Shown: piece by piece, positions 23,197 to 32,763 of the stretch
How positions within the stretch are numbered: the stretch's first letter is position 1
Layout: the number at the start of each line of letters is the position of its first letter
NCBI GenBank assembly: GCA_007121015.1
Contig: SKMN01000004.1
Span: forward strand, 52,777-116,776
Reading direction: 5' to 3'
Length of the DNA stretch: 64,000 nucleotides
From: Coriobacteriia bacterium
GTDB lineage: Bacteria; Actinomycetota; Coriobacteriia; Anaerosomatales; SLCP01
The notes under the pieces: model-generated
The model's database searches: none
What the model was told of the DNA's origin: nothing
The model's input: the letters and a program-made list of their open reading frames with translations, nothing else
Translations under genes and position numbers: made by a program

Positions 23197-25380
23197 CTAC
23201 CCTTCGGGCGTCACACCCGCAGACGCTTCGACCTCTTCGATGATCGTGTCGATGTCGGGGAAGTCAGGATCGAGCGACCGCACCATCTCGTAGTACTCAA
23301 GGGCATCTGCATACTCGCCCCTCTCCTCGAGGATGCTCGCGAGAAGGAGGTGGGCATCGACGTACCTTCGGTCCATCTCGACAGCCAAGCGCATCTGCCG
23401 CTCCGCCTCCTCGAGGTTACCCCCCCTGCGGAGCGCAAGGGCATACTGGACTCGGATGGCAGGCCCGAACTCGCTCACCTCGATGCCCTGGCGCGCCGTC
23501 GCGAGGGCCTTCTGATTGTACTCGGGAGAGAGCGCCTCGGCCGCATTGTTGTAGAGGTTCGCGAGGAACACGTAGTTGTCGTACTCGTGATCGACGAACT
23601 CGATCGTCTGGAGGAATGTCTCCTCGGCCCTGAGGAATCGTGCCTCGGCCTCGGCGAGCGCAGGACCGAAATCGCCTCCCTGCGCCTGGACCGAGCGGGC
23701 CTGAGAGATGAGTTGCGTGAAGCCGTCCGCGTGAGCGAGGCCGACCTCCGCGCGGTACATATCATTGAACGGGTTGCGCCGAACGGCTGTCTCGGCGTTG
23801 GTGACGCGCTGTTCGTACGAGCCTCCGAGGCGCGCCCTGAGGTACGCATTGTCTGCGGCGATGTAGACGGTGTTGCCGATCAAGGCGACGAGGACGAGTG
23901 CGAGCACGCCGGCCGCGGCGTAGAGGCCCCACGAGGGTGCCCGCACATCGACGGAGCGCGCGAGGGGAGCCATCAGTGCGGCCATCGCGATCCACAACAG
24001 GAACGTCGAGCCGGTGACCGACAGACCGAACGTCAGGTGCACGACGTAGCCGGCCGCCGCCGCCCAGAACGCGGAGAGCACGAGACGGCTGCTGTCCTGC
24101 TCGGCATCGGGGCGGACGAACGCGTTGCGCGCCGAGAGGGCGGCGACCGTGATGAACAGTCCGTAGAGCAGGAGCATCCCGGGGATGCCTACAGCCGCGG
24201 TCAGCTGCAGGAAGTAGTTGTGCACGTTGTCGGCGACCGAGATGTAGCCCGCGGTCTGCGTGTACTCGAGAGGCTTGTAGCCCGGGAACACGAGCCTGAA
24301 GGTGTCGGGACCGAACCCGAAGATGGGCCGGTCGAGCGTCGCACGCCATGCGGCGTCCCAGATCTGGAACCGGGTGAGGGCGCTCCCCCGGTCGAACTCG
24401 ACGATCGACGCGAGGCGCCTGCCCACGTTCATGACGGGAACGTCGGAGCCGAGGCTACGGACGATGACGAACGTGGCCACCGCTCCTATCGTGCCCGTGA
24501 ACGCCCAGTCTATCCGCGTGAGCTTCGTCCTGGCCCTCCACGCAGCGAAGATGATGATGGCAAGTCCCACCGCCCCGCCGATCCATGCGCCACGCGTGAA
24601 TGCGGTTATCCAGCACACGACGGTCACGAGGAACCCTGCCCAGTAGGCGATGCGCCACCGGTAGTCCCTCTCGGAGAGCGCAAGTGCGAGCGAGATGACG
24701 AGGGGGAAGATGATGAATCCGCCGAGGAGGTCGGGATTGCCGTACGTCGAGAACGATCGGTTCTCCTCGAACGGCAGCCGGCCCCAGACGAGAGGATCCA
24801 CGCCGATGTACTGCATGGCGCCGTACACGCTGACGAGCGTCCCCGAGACGAACAGCGTGCGCGCGAGAGATCGGATCCGCGAGAGCCGGTCGAGGAACTG
24901 TACCGCGAGGAAGAACATCATAGCGTACGTGATGAACGAGAGCAGGCCTTCGAAGCGGCGGTACTTGCCGAACAAAGCGGTGGGCGGGTGGATCGAGAAG
25001 ATGGATGAGAGCGCGAACCAGCCGAGGACCACGAGGATGAGGTAGTCGACCTTGGTCCTCCGCACCTTCCCGCCGTTGACGAGCACGTGCCACGCCCATG
25101 CGCCGAAGGCCACGAGCGTGATACCGCGCTGGAGGTAGACCTTGACGATGTCGAACTGGTCGAACGTGAAGGGCAGGTGCACGCCCGGCAGCCACGTCCA
25201 GTTCGAGATGGCGAGCGGCACGGCGAAGACGAGCACGTGGAGGCACGCCCACGCGACCTTCTGGGCGCTTGTCATGGCGTGGAAGCCGGTCGCCATCCGC
25301 CCATCGGCGGACGGTCGGGTATTGCTGACGGCGGGTCGTCTCTTGGTCTGCGCGCGCTTCTTCTTGCGGGCTGCTGCCAC
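23197..25380 (-). CDS. O-antigen ligase/polymerase-like membrane protein with TPR tail
   Basis: The 727-residue protein has about twelve transmembrane helices over residues 35-480 and a Wzy_C-type (O-antigen ligase) core: GNPDLLGGFIIFPLVI, TRGAWIGG, the periplasmic loop GFGPDTFRLVFP and VHNYFLQLTAAVGIPG. A C-terminal soluble part of about 220 residues contains TPR units (AEAEARFLRAEETFLQTIEF, VQYALALRRGGNLEEAERQM, DAHLLLASILEERGEYADAL). It likely joins or polymerises repeat units of a surface glycan. GTG start 25378-25380 is behind GGAG. It is the distal gene of the polysaccharide operon. Confidence 0.85.
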   Translation of the reverse strand: MAAARKKKRAQTKRRPAVSNTRPSADGRMATGFHAMTSAQKVAWACLHVLVFAVPLAISNWTWLPGVHLPFTFDQFDIVKVYLQRGITLVAFGAWAWHVLVNGGKVRRTKVDYLILVVLGWFALSSIFSIHPPTALFGKYRRFEGLLSFITYAMMFFLAVQFLDRLSRIRSLARTLFVSGTLVSVYGAMQYIGVDPLVWGRLPFEENRSFSTYGNPDLLGGFIIFPLVISLALALSERDYRWRIAYWAGFLVTVVCWITAFTRGAWIGGAVGLAIIIFAAWRARTKLTRIDWAFTGTIGAVATFVIVRSLGSDVPVMNVGRRLASIVEFDRGSALTRFQIWDAAWRATLDRPIFGFGPDTFRLVFPGYKPLEYTQTAGYISVADNVHNYFLQLTAAVGIPGMLLLYGLFITVAALSARNAFVRPDAEQDSSRLVLSAFWAAAAGYVVHLTFGLSVTGSTFLLWIAMAALMAPLARSVDVRAPSWGLYAAAGVLALVLVALIGNTVYIAADNAYLRARLGGSYEQRVTNAETAVRRNPFNDMYRAEVGLAHADGFTQLISQARSVQAQGGDFGPALAEAEARFLRAEETFLQTIEFVDHEYDNYVFLANLYNNAAEALSPEYNQKALATARQGIEVSEFGPAIRVQYALALRRGGNLEEAERQMRLAVEMDRRYVDAHLLLASILEERGEYADALEYYEMVRSLDPDFPDIDTIIEEVEASAGVTPEG

Positions 25381-25388
25381 GCGGTCTC

Positions 25389-26771
25389 CTATCTCGATCC
25401 CGCCCCGGTCATGACCACGCGGGCGGTCTCGACGAGTATCTGCAGATCCATCGGCAGGTTCTGATGATACATGTATATGAGGTCGTACTTGAGCTTGCGC
25501 TCGGGAGTCGTCGCGTAATCTCCAGAAACCTGTGCGAGACCGGTAACGCCCGGCCTGACCTTGAACCGCTCGCGGTAGCCGGGTATATCGGCGACGAACC
25601 GTTCCACGAAGTAGGGACGTTCGGGGCGCGGGCCCACAAAACTCATGTCACCCTTGATGATATTGAAGAGTTGCGGCAACTCGTCTATACGGTACGTGCG
25701 CAAGACGCGGCCGAGCGACGTGACGCGAGCATCGCCAGCGGCCGCGAACACGGGACCCGAAGCCGCCTCGGCATCGCGGACCATCGTCCGGAACTTGTAG
25801 AGCCGGAAGGGACGCATGTCGACACCCGAGCGCTCTTGCATGTAGAAGGCCGGCCAGCCCATCGACACCAGGACCGCGATAGCCGCGATCGCGAGCACCG
25901 GCGAGAGCACGACGAGGAGCACCACCGCCAGGACGACATCGACCGCGCGCTTGAGCGCCGAGTACCAGCGCGGGCGCCCGACGCGGGTGATCTCCATCAG
26001 CGGGATGTCGGCCACCACGCCGTCGAGCGTGCCGATGAAGACCTCGTAGAGCTCGGGGACGACGTCGACGCGGACATCGATCTCCTCGGCGATGACGAGG
26101 TGTTCGATAAGGTCGCGTAGCTCGACCGGGCTGACGACGATGACGCGATCGACATCGTGCGCCTTTGCGACGGATCCCGCATCGTGCGGTCCGCCGAGAA
26201 GCGGCAGACCGTCGATCTCGACGGGCGCCCCGGCACGATCGAGGTCCGGAGGGTCGGCCGCCGACAGGAACCCGATGACGTTGAAGCCCCACCGGCTCCG
26301 CGCGGCGAGTTCCCGTGCAAGTTCGCGAGCGACCTGTCCGGTCCCCACCACGAGCACGCGCTGCTCGGGCCAGCGGATCTGAGTGATGCCCATGAACAGC
26401 GTGCGCCAGCCCACGAGCAGCGCAAGGCCGAACAGCCACCCGAGGCCGATCGCCAGTCGTGAGAAGGAGAAGAACCGCGGTCCGGCGAGGAAGGCGATCG
26501 CCGCGGTCATCAGTGCGCCGAGCGTCACCGCCATGAACGCCGCCCTGACGATGTCCCACACGCTCTCCGTGCGCTCTGGCTCGTAGAGGCCGTAGACGTA
26601 GCCTGCGCCGAGGTAGACGAGGGTTATCACGGGCGCGAGGCCGAGGTAGGCGTTGAAGTTGAACGCAGGCGGCACCCCGCCGAAGCGCACGACGAAGGCC
26701 GCCACGATCCCGATGTTGACGAGCGCGGCATCGAGCGCGAGCGCGAGAGCGATGAAGGAGCGTCGCCTCAC
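25389..26771 (-). CDS. Polyprenyl glycosylphosphotransferase (initiating sugar transferase)
   Basis: The 460-residue WbaP/CpsE-type enzyme transfers a sugar phosphate to undecaprenyl phosphate to begin glycan synthesis. It has four N-terminal membrane helices, a CoA-binding-like Rossmann domain (VLVVGTGQVARELAREL), a fifth helix (VVLAVVLLVVLSPVLAI) and the catalytic bacterial transferase domain with FRLYKFRTMV, RTYRIDELPQLFNIIKGDMS and VGPRPERPYF. The GTG start at 26769-26771 overlaps the upstream glycosyltransferase stop (GTGA). Longer frames run inside that gene. Confidence 0.92.
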   Translation of the reverse strand: MRRRSFIALALALDAALVNIGIVAAFVVRFGGVPPAFNFNAYLGLAPVITLVYLGAGYVYGLYEPERTESVWDIVRAAFMAVTLGALMTAAIAFLAGPRFFSFSRLAIGLGWLFGLALLVGWRTLFMGITQIRWPEQRVLVVGTGQVARELARELAARSRWGFNVIGFLSAADPPDLDRAGAPVEIDGLPLLGGPHDAGSVAKAHDVDRVIVVSPVELRDLIEHLVIAEEIDVRVDVVPELYEVFIGTLDGVVADIPLMEITRVGRPRWYSALKRAVDVVLAVVLLVVLSPVLAIAAIAVLVSMGWPAFYMQERSGVDMRPFRLYKFRTMVRDAEAASGPVFAAAGDARVTSLGRVLRTYRIDELPQLFNIIKGDMSFVGPRPERPYFVERFVADIPGYRERFKVRPGVTGLAQVSGDYATTPERKLKYDLIYMYHQNLPMDLQILVETARVVMTGAGSR

Positions 26772-27976
26772 GAACGCGCCCCTCGGCCGCCTCGCCTCTC
26801 CGCCGCCTCGGCATACACGGCGAGCGTGTCGTCGACCATGCGGTCGATGGTGAAGTCGCGGTGGACCCGTTCGTATGCCTGGCGACCGTACCGTTCGCGG
26901 ACCTCGCGGTCGTTGACGAGGGTGCGCAGAGCGGCCGAGAGCACGTCGGCGTCTCCGGGCGGAACGGTCAGGCCCGTGACCCCGTCCTGGTTGACGAAGG
27001 GCACGCCGGTGGTGAGCGTGGTCGAGATGACGGGGGTGCCGGCCGCGTGCGCCTCGAGCTGCACGAGCCCGAACGCCTCCGAGCGCGCCACGCTCGGCAG
27101 GCAGAAGAGGTCGGCGGCGTGGTACCAGGCGACGAGCTCGTCGAACGGTTGTGAGCGCAGGAACGTCACCCTGTCGAGGATGCCGGAGGCGGCAGCTATC
27201 GTACGCAGCTCGGACTCGAGCGGTCCGGTGCCGATGATGACGAGGTCGGCGTCGATGTCGCTCATCGCTTTGACCAGTACATCGGCTCCCTTGTAGTAGA
27301 TGAGGCGTCCGACGAAGAGCACGATGGGCCTCGTATGGCCCTGGCGGAGCTCGGCGGCACGTGCCTGCACCGCTGGGGTCGCAGCGAACTGGTCTACGTT
27401 GATGCCGAAGGGCACGACGCGACACTTCTCGGCGCGCGGGTTCAAGAACTCGGAGTGCTCGACCATGTCAGGCGAGCTCGCGATGATGAGGTCGATGCGG
27501 TCCAAGAAGCGTTCGAGTAGCGGGCGGTACGCGGCGAGCCCGGCCTTCTGGCGCACGATGTCGCTGTGGTAGGTGACGACCGACGGGACCTTTGCGGTCG
27601 CGCTCGCTGTGCTGCCCTGGGTGTACCCTCCGCCCCCCGCGGCAAGCCACGAGACCTCGCCCCATGGATAGGGGAAGTGCAGGTGGAAGACGTCCGGACG
27701 CCGGTCTGGCGGGGCAGCCGCCTCGTCCCGGATGGCTGCGCGCATCGATGGCGCGACAGGGGTGGAAGCGGCGTCGGCCCTCCTCGGCAGGCGAACGACT
27801 TCGACGCCGTTGAGCGTCTCGTCGACGCGCGGGCCTCCCTCGTTGGCGACGATTGCCCGCACGTGCGTGTCGGGTCGCGCGACGAGCGCTTCCGCGAGGT
27901 CACGCATATGGAACTCGATGCCGCCCAGATGGGGCGGGTAGTACTTGTTGAGCATCGTGATCCGCACGGGCCTCAC
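26768..27976 (-). CDS. Glycosyltransferase family 4 protein
   Basis: The 402-residue GT-B enzyme starts with an N-terminal acceptor domain (MLNKYYPPHLGGIEFHM with the glycine loop) and has the GT4 donor-site features LFVGRLIYYKGADVLV, IIGTGPLESEL and the ExFGLVQLEA motif (SEAFGLVQLEAHAAGTPVI). Donor and acceptor are unknown. The GTG start overlaps the phosphohexomutase stop by 4 bases, and its own stop overlaps the sugar transferase start. Confidence 0.9.
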   Translation of the reverse strand: MRPVRITMLNKYYPPHLGGIEFHMRDLAEALVARPDTHVRAIVANEGGPRVDETLNGVEVVRLPRRADAASTPVAPSMRAAIRDEAAAPPDRRPDVFHLHFPYPWGEVSWLAAGGGGYTQGSTASATAKVPSVVTYHSDIVRQKAGLAAYRPLLERFLDRIDLIIASSPDMVEHSEFLNPRAEKCRVVPFGINVDQFAATPAVQARAAELRQGHTRPIVLFVGRLIYYKGADVLVKAMSDIDADLVIIGTGPLESELRTIAAASGILDRVTFLRSQPFDELVAWYHAADLFCLPSVARSEAFGLVQLEAHAAGTPVISTTLTTGVPFVNQDGVTGLTVPPGDADVLSAALRTLVNDREVRERYGRQAYERVHRDFTIDRMVDDTLAVYAEAAERRGGRGARS

Positions 27977-29406
27977 AGCTCCCCGGAGGCGATCGCCTTA
28001 CCCACTGCGATGAGGTCGTCGACCACCCCGGCCGAGGAAGCCTCGGCGTAGACGCGCACGAGCGGCTCGGTACCCGACGGGCGCAAGAGGAGCCAGGCGT
28101 CGTCAGGCAGGAGGAACTTGAGGCCGTCGGTGCGAACGATGTCGAGGACCTCGAGGTCTGCGAGGGTCGTCGGCGCGAGCGTGGGGATGCTCGCAAGGAA
28201 CGCTTCTTTGACCTGGGGCTCGAGTGCGAGGTCGGCACGCGTGTACTCCATCGGGCCGGTGAGCTCGATGAGGTCGGTGACGAGTTCGCCGAGCCCCTGG
28301 CCATGCTGGGCCATCATCTCGGTGAGCAGCAGGGCCATAAGCAGACCGTCCCGCTCGCGCACGTGAGACGGGATGCCGATCCCACCCGACTCCTCGCCAC
28401 CCACGAGCACGTCGCCCTTGAGCATCTCCTCGTAGATCCACTTGAAGCCGACGGGTGTGGTCGTGACGGTGAGGCCGAGCCGCTGTGCGAGACGGTCGAC
28501 GAGTACGGAGGTCGACAGCGTCTTGACGATCCGACCGGTCTCTCCGCGGTCCTCGGCGAGGTGTCGCGCGATGAGGCAGATGATGCGGTGAGGGTTGATG
28601 AACTCTCCCGTGGCGTCCGCGGCGCCGATACGGTCGGCGTCCCCGTCGGTGACGAAGCCCGCATCCCGCTGCCCCACGACGACCGCCTGACGCAGCGTGT
28701 CGATATGGGGCGGGATGGGCTCGGGGTGGAGACCGCCGAAACCGGGATTGCGCTCGGCGTGGATCTCTGCCACATCGACGCCCGCGTCGCGGAGTGTGTC
28801 GGCGAGGTAGTTCTGGCCGGCGCCGTACAGCGAGTCGACGACGACGCGGAGGCCCGCCTGCGCGATGAGGTCGGTGTCCACCGTTGCGAGCAACGCCTCG
28901 AGATACGGCGACATGAGGTCCGCGGTGACGTATGCCCCACGAGCGGCCGGTGGATCGGGCTGCAGCGCCGCCTCGACACGGTCGGTGAAGCTCACGGGCG
29001 ACGCCCCGCCGTCCTGCATGCGGATCTTGAGCCCGGAGTACTTGGCAGGGTTGTGGCTCGCGGTGATCATGATGCCGCCGACGGCCTGCGGATCGTGCGC
29101 GACAGACCAGCAGAGCGCCGGTGTGGGCATGTAGCGGTCGGTGACGACGACATCGAGACCGTTGGAAGCGATCACCTCCGCCGCGGCCGTCGCGAAGGCG
29201 GCGCCCTCGAAGCGGGTGTCGTACCCCACGATGATGCGTCCGCCATCGTGGTCGTGGGCGAATACGCGCCCTGCGGCATCCGCTGCACGGCGCAGGTTGC
29301 GGTAGGTGAAGTCGTCGGCTATGACGGCACGCCAGCCATCCGTGCCGAACGATATCTCCTCGCGGGCGCCGTGCGCGCTCTCCGTGGTGCCGGTCGTGTC
29401 GCTCAC
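27973..29406 (-). CDS. Phosphoglucomutase/phosphomannomutase
   Basis: The 477-residue alpha-D-phosphohexomutase interconverts hexose 1- and 6-phosphates to supply sugar nucleotides. The phosphoserine loop is MITASHNPAKYSG, the metal loop FVTDGDADRIG, the sugar-binding loop VGGEESGGIG and the phosphate-binding loop LLRPSGTEPLVRVYAE. All four domains are present. The protein starts a coupled run of polysaccharide genes; the 146 bases upstream must hold the promoter. Confidence 0.92.
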   Translation of the reverse strand: MSDTTGTTESAHGAREEISFGTDGWRAVIADDFTYRNLRRAADAAGRVFAHDHDGGRIIVGYDTRFEGAAFATAAAEVIASNGLDVVVTDRYMPTPALCWSVAHDPQAVGGIMITASHNPAKYSGLKIRMQDGGASPVSFTDRVEAALQPDPPAARGAYVTADLMSPYLEALLATVDTDLIAQAGLRVVVDSLYGAGQNYLADTLRDAGVDVAEIHAERNPGFGGLHPEPIPPHIDTLRQAVVVGQRDAGFVTDGDADRIGAADATGEFINPHRIICLIARHLAEDRGETGRIVKTLSTSVLVDRLAQRLGLTVTTTPVGFKWIYEEMLKGDVLVGGEESGGIGIPSHVRERDGLLMALLLTEMMAQHGQGLGELVTDLIELTGPMEYTRADLALEPQVKEAFLASIPTLAPTTLADLEVLDIVRTDGLKFLLPDDAWLLLRPSGTEPLVRVYAEASSAGVVDDLIAVGKAIASGEL

Positions 29407-29481
29407 GTGTGACCGCCTCCCTGCTCGTCGCTACTACCTATCAACCGCGGCGCACGTGACGTCGACGGGCACGCGGCGACA

Positions 29482-29499
29482 CGCGCGGGGCTCCGCGCG
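29482..29499 (-). terminator. Hairpin after the glycosyltransferase gene
   Basis: CGCGCGG (29482-29488) and CCGCGCG (29493-29499) enclose GGCT. It lies 54 bases past the stop of the minus-strand glycosyltransferase at 29553 and upstream of the phosphohexomutase promoter region. No T run follows on the minus strand, so termination is only suggested. The 146-base spacer 29407-29552 also has the partly symmetric GACACTTTATTGTGCC at 29503-29518. Confidence 0.4.
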
Positions 29500-29552
29500 C
29501 ATGACACTTTATTGTGCCCCATCACGACGCAGTAGACCACGTCGAGCCACTC

Positions 29553-30668
29553 TCACCGTGCCATGAACCCACGGTACATCCTCAGGTTGCGCTCCACGGC
29601 GACATCGGTCGAGTAATCGTCGAGGGCGCGTTGCCGTGCGAGCTCTCCCACGCGCCGGGCACGGTCCGGGTCCTCGACGAGCGCTGCGATCGCATCGGCG
29701 AGTGCCGTCGGATCGCCGGGAGGCACGAGGGAGATCTCCTCCCCATCGGCGAAGAGCCCGGTGATGCCGGGCACGTCGCTCGCGACGATCGGCCTGCCGA
29801 GGACTGCCGCCTCGATGAGCGCGGTGGGCGCGCCGCCACCCACACTCGGGAACACACAGACGTCGAGCGCCGCGAGTACCGCGGGCAGACTCGGTACCTC
29901 GCCGAGCACCTCGACATTGCCCGCACCGGCTGCCGCACGTCGCACCGCACCCAGTGCAGGACCGCGTCCCGCGATCACCACGTCGGCATCGACCCCGCGT
30001 TCTTCGAGTACGGAGGCCGCGGCGACCAGGTGCTCGGCACCACGCGCGACCTCGAGGCGACTCGCGAAACCTACGAGCGGGCGAGCGCCTCGTTCGACGG
30101 CGGGCGACGCCACCCCATCGGCGGCCTCGGTGATCACGCGCGGCACGGTGACGCTCGGCGGGTCGTACGTGATACTGCCCCGCGCGACGCCGGGCAACTC
30201 GCGCAAGCGGTCCGTGAGGCCCTCGCAGTCCACCAGCACAGTCGCGCAGCGCCGCATCGTGCGGCGGTCGAGCCAGCGCTGCAGCGGACCTCCACGCGGC
30301 CATGCACCGCACGCGATCGAGTTCACCACCGCGACGGGCAGTTCCCGGGCCGCCCAGCGGATGAGCAGGTCGGCACGGACGCCGGTCGAGTGGACGCAGA
30401 CGGGCCGGTAGCGCGCGAGGTACTTCCGGAGACGCGAGGCGACCCGCAGGTACCTGCCGACTTCGAGACGGTAGGGAGCGACGGTGGCGCCGAGGGCGGC
30501 AGACTCCTCGGCCAGTGGGCTCCTCGGCCCACAGATGACGAGCACCGTGGCACCGCGCTCGACGAGCGCGCCGATCGAGGCGAGCATACGACGCTCGATG
30601 CGCCCCAGACTCTCACCCGATCGGCTCGAGAGGAACACGAACGTCGATTGGTCCCAGGTGCGGGGCAC
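29553..30668 (-). CDS. Glycosyltransferase (GT4-like)
   Basis: The 371-residue GT-B type enzyme has an N-terminal half with loop SRSGESLGRIERRML and a C-terminal Rossmann domain with VGFASRLEVARGAEHLV, DVVIAGRGPALGAV and VCVFPSVGGGAPTALIEAAV followed by GRPIVASDVPG. It is the promoter-proximal glycosyltransferase on the minus strand, divergent from the Gfo/Idh gene. A TACACT element is seen about 45 bases upstream on the minus strand. Sugar specificity is unknown. Confidence 0.88.
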   Translation of the reverse strand: MPRTWDQSTFVFLSSRSGESLGRIERRMLASIGALVERGATVLVICGPRSPLAEESAALGATVAPYRLEVGRYLRVASRLRKYLARYRPVCVHSTGVRADLLIRWAARELPVAVVNSIACGAWPRGGPLQRWLDRRTMRRCATVLVDCEGLTDRLRELPGVARGSITYDPPSVTVPRVITEAADGVASPAVERGARPLVGFASRLEVARGAEHLVAAASVLEERGVDADVVIAGRGPALGAVRRAAAGAGNVEVLGEVPSLPAVLAALDVCVFPSVGGGAPTALIEAAVLGRPIVASDVPGITGLFADGEEISLVPPGDPTALADAIAALVEDPDRARRVGELARQRALDDYSTDVAVERNLRMYRGFMAR

Positions 30669-30801
30669 CGGGCGACCCCTTTCGTGCCGGCGGTAAGGAG
30701 CGTTCGCGACCTAGTGTAACGCGCACCAGCGGCAGGGCAACGGTATACTGTCCGGGTCGCACCGGCGAGCCGCCGTCATATCGGCGAGAACGGAGTCATC
30801 G

Positions 30802-31773
30802 ATGTCCGACCGACCCACGACCGATCTACGGGCAGCCGTGATAGGCGCCGGGATGATGGGACGTCACCACGTTCGGATCCTCGGCGCGATGAAGGGGGTC
30901 GAACTCGTCGCGGTGGTCGACGCCGACCTGGATCGCGCCACATCGTTCGCCGAGGCGCACGGTGCGCGCGCGTTCGCTACCGTTGACGAGGTCCCCGACG
31001 TCGACATCGCCGTGGTCGCGGTCCCGACCGAAGCCCACGTGCCGGTAGCCGAGATGCTCATGACACGCGGCGTCTCGCTCCTCATCGAGAAACCGCTCGC
31101 GGGCACCCACGAAGAGGCCGAGCGTCTCGTCGCGGCGGCCGAGGCGGCGGGGGTCACGCTCGCGGTCGGGCACGTGGAGCGCTTCAATCCCGTGGTCCGC
31201 TTCCTTGCGAGCATGCCACTCGAGCCGAGGTTCATGCAGTTCGAACGCCTCTCCCCGTTCACCCCCCGCATCACCACGAGCGTAGTCTCCGATCTCATGA
31301 TCCACGACCTCGACCTCGCTTGCTTCCTGGCCGGCGAGGACCCGGTGCGCGTGGAGGCGGTCGGCACGGCCGTCTTCTCCGAGGCCGCCGACATCGCCGC
31401 CGCGCTGCTTGAGTTCCCGAGCGGGTGCGTGGCCTCGATCTCGGCGTCACGTGCGACGCAAGACAAGGTCCGGCGCATCTCGGTCACCGAGTCCGAGCGG
31501 TTCATCCTCGCCGACTGCCTCCGTCAGGACGTGAGCGTGAAGCGCGAGACGACCGTCGAGTTCCCTTCCTCGGAACCGAACCTCTACCGGCAGGCCAACG
31601 TCGTCGAGATCCCCTACCTCGACCGCGGCGGCGAGCCGCTCGCCCTCGAGCTGACCGACTTCGTCGGGGCCGTACGCGACAGACGGCCTCCCCAGGTCAC
31701 CGGCGCGGACGGCCTACGTGCCGTGGAGCTCGCAGAAGCGGTGGAGCGCGCGACGGGTGCACCCGGGGCGTAG
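30802..31773 (+). CDS. Gfo/Idh/MocA family NAD(P)-dependent oxidoreductase
   Basis: The 323-residue protein has the N-terminal Rossmann fold (AAVIGAGMMGRHHVRIL), the conserved EKP motif in LLIEKPLAGTHEEAER and the family segment VGHVERFNPVVRFL, then DLMIHDLDLACFLAG with the active-site histidine. Members oxidise or reduce sugars, often nucleotide sugars for surface glycans, which would fit the polysaccharide genes on the other side of the divergent promoter region. ATG 30802 has GGAG upstream, and TATACT lies about 55 bases before it. Confidence 0.9.
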   Translation: MSDRPTTDLRAAVIGAGMMGRHHVRILGAMKGVELVAVVDADLDRATSFAEAHGARAFATVDEVPDVDIAVVAVPTEAHVPVAEMLMTRGVSLLIEKPLAGTHEEAERLVAAAEAAGVTLAVGHVERFNPVVRFLASMPLEPRFMQFERLSPFTPRITTSVVSDLMIHDLDLACFLAGEDPVRVEAVGTAVFSEAADIAAALLEFPSGCVASISASRATQDKVRRISVTESERFILADCLRQDVSVKRETTVEFPSSEPNLYRQANVVEIPYLDRGGEPLALELTDFVGAVRDRRPPQVTGADGLRAVELAEAVERATGAPGA

Positions 31774-31817
31774 CACGACGACAGCCACACGCGACCACGG
31801 AAGAGAGGTCCTGGCCG

Positions 31818-32279
31818 ATGAGGTCCCACACCGCCTACCATACGTTCCACACGACCGAGCGCCGCGAGTTCGTGCGCATCACCGACCTCGTGCAAGACGC
31901 GGTCGACGAGGCGGGCATCGCCGAGGGGATCGCGGTGGTCGCGGCGATGCACATCACCGCCGCCGTCTGGATCAACGACGACGAGCCCGGCCTGCACGCC
32001 GACACGCTCGAGTGGCTCGACAAGATCGCGCCTCCGTCGTGGAAGCCGCCCGTCAACGAGACCGCGGCTTCGCTCCTGCCCGACTCAGGCGACTACCGCC
32101 ACCACCGCGGCGGCGAGGACAATGCTGACGGGCACCTCAAGAACCTGCTCGTCGGCCACCAGGCGATCGTCCCCGTGACTGCGGGCCGTCTCGACCTCGG
32201 CCCGTGGCAGGCCGTCTTCTACTGCGAGTTCGACGGGCGGCGCGACAAGCGGCTCGTCATCAAGGTGCTCGGCGAGTAG
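31818..32279 (+). CDS. YjbQ/UPF0047 family protein
   Basis: The 153-residue protein belongs to the YjbQ family, some of which show weak thiamine phosphate synthase activity. Typical features: EFVRITDLVQDAVDEAGI, the strand VVAAMHITAAVWIND, the HHRGGEDNADGHLKNLLVG segment with conserved His/Glu/Asp, and GPWQAVFYCEFDG. ATG 31818 is chosen since GGAAGAGAGG precedes it; a much longer upstream frame overlaps the oxidoreductase out of frame. It lies 44 bases after the oxidoreductase, probably in one operon, and its stop is only 12 bases from the convergent membrane protein gene. Confidence 0.9.
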   Translation: MRSHTAYHTFHTTERREFVRITDLVQDAVDEAGIAEGIAVVAAMHITAAVWINDDEPGLHADTLEWLDKIAPPSWKPPVNETAASLLPDSGDYRHHRGGEDNADGHLKNLLVGHQAIVPVTAGRLDLGPWQAVFYCEFDGRRDKRLVIKVLGE

Positions 32280-32291
32280 CCGGACGCGAGG

Positions 32292-32651
32292 TCAGCAGCC
32301 GGGACCGTCGTGGCCGCGCCCGCTACGGTCATCGCGGGTGCGATCGTCACCGCCGTGGTCGGACCCCACGAGCCGGTCGTGGATCGCCCAGACGCCCACG
32401 CTCGCCCCGTAGCCGTACTTGAGACCGGTGAGGCCGCCTCCCGCGAAGCCCAGCCCGGCCACAGCGAGCCACAGGGCGTCGAGCGCCTGACCGAGGACCG
32501 CGATGAGCATCCCGCCCAGCAACACGATGACGTTAGCGACCCAGTATCGCCACGAGGGGCCAGCCTCGAGCCGTACGCCGTAGCGCAATCCCGCGAACAC
32601 GCCGGCAGCGAGCCCGACGATCGCCGCTACTATGACTGCGGCCAACTCCAT
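32292..32651 (-). CDS. Small membrane protein, unknown
   Basis: The 119-residue protein has three predicted helices (LAAVIVAAIVGLAAGVFAGL, VANVIVLLGGMLIAVLG, ALWLAVAGLGFAGGGLTGL) and a hydrophilic His/Asp/Gly-rich C terminus. No family recognised. A glycine-rich last helix and the GLKYGYG motif resemble small DUF membrane proteins often found in Coriobacteriia-like genomes, but I cannot name one. It is convergent with yjbQ. Confidence 0.6.
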   Translation of the reverse strand: MELAAVIVAAIVGLAAGVFAGLRYGVRLEAGPSWRYWVANVIVLLGGMLIAVLGQALDALWLAVAGLGFAGGGLTGLKYGYGASVGVWAIHDRLVGSDHGGDDRTRDDRSGRGHDGPGC

Positions 32652-32763
32652 ATCAGCCTCCGTATCCCTTCCACGGCGCCCGGATGCCCTCTTCTCCGCG
32701 ACCGGCAGCGAGCAGCCCCGGTGGAGTCACGCGGCAAGACCGCCGCACGCCCCGGCTCCATCG

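Noticed and set aside
23071..25008. Plus-strand open frame opposite the O-antigen ligase gene
   Set aside because: Charge-rich shadow product with no domain; the opposite strand encodes a clear polytopic membrane protein.
29503..29518. Partly symmetric GACACTTTATTGTGCC as an operator
   Set aside because: Only four of five bases match between the arms and it is seen once; kept only as a note.
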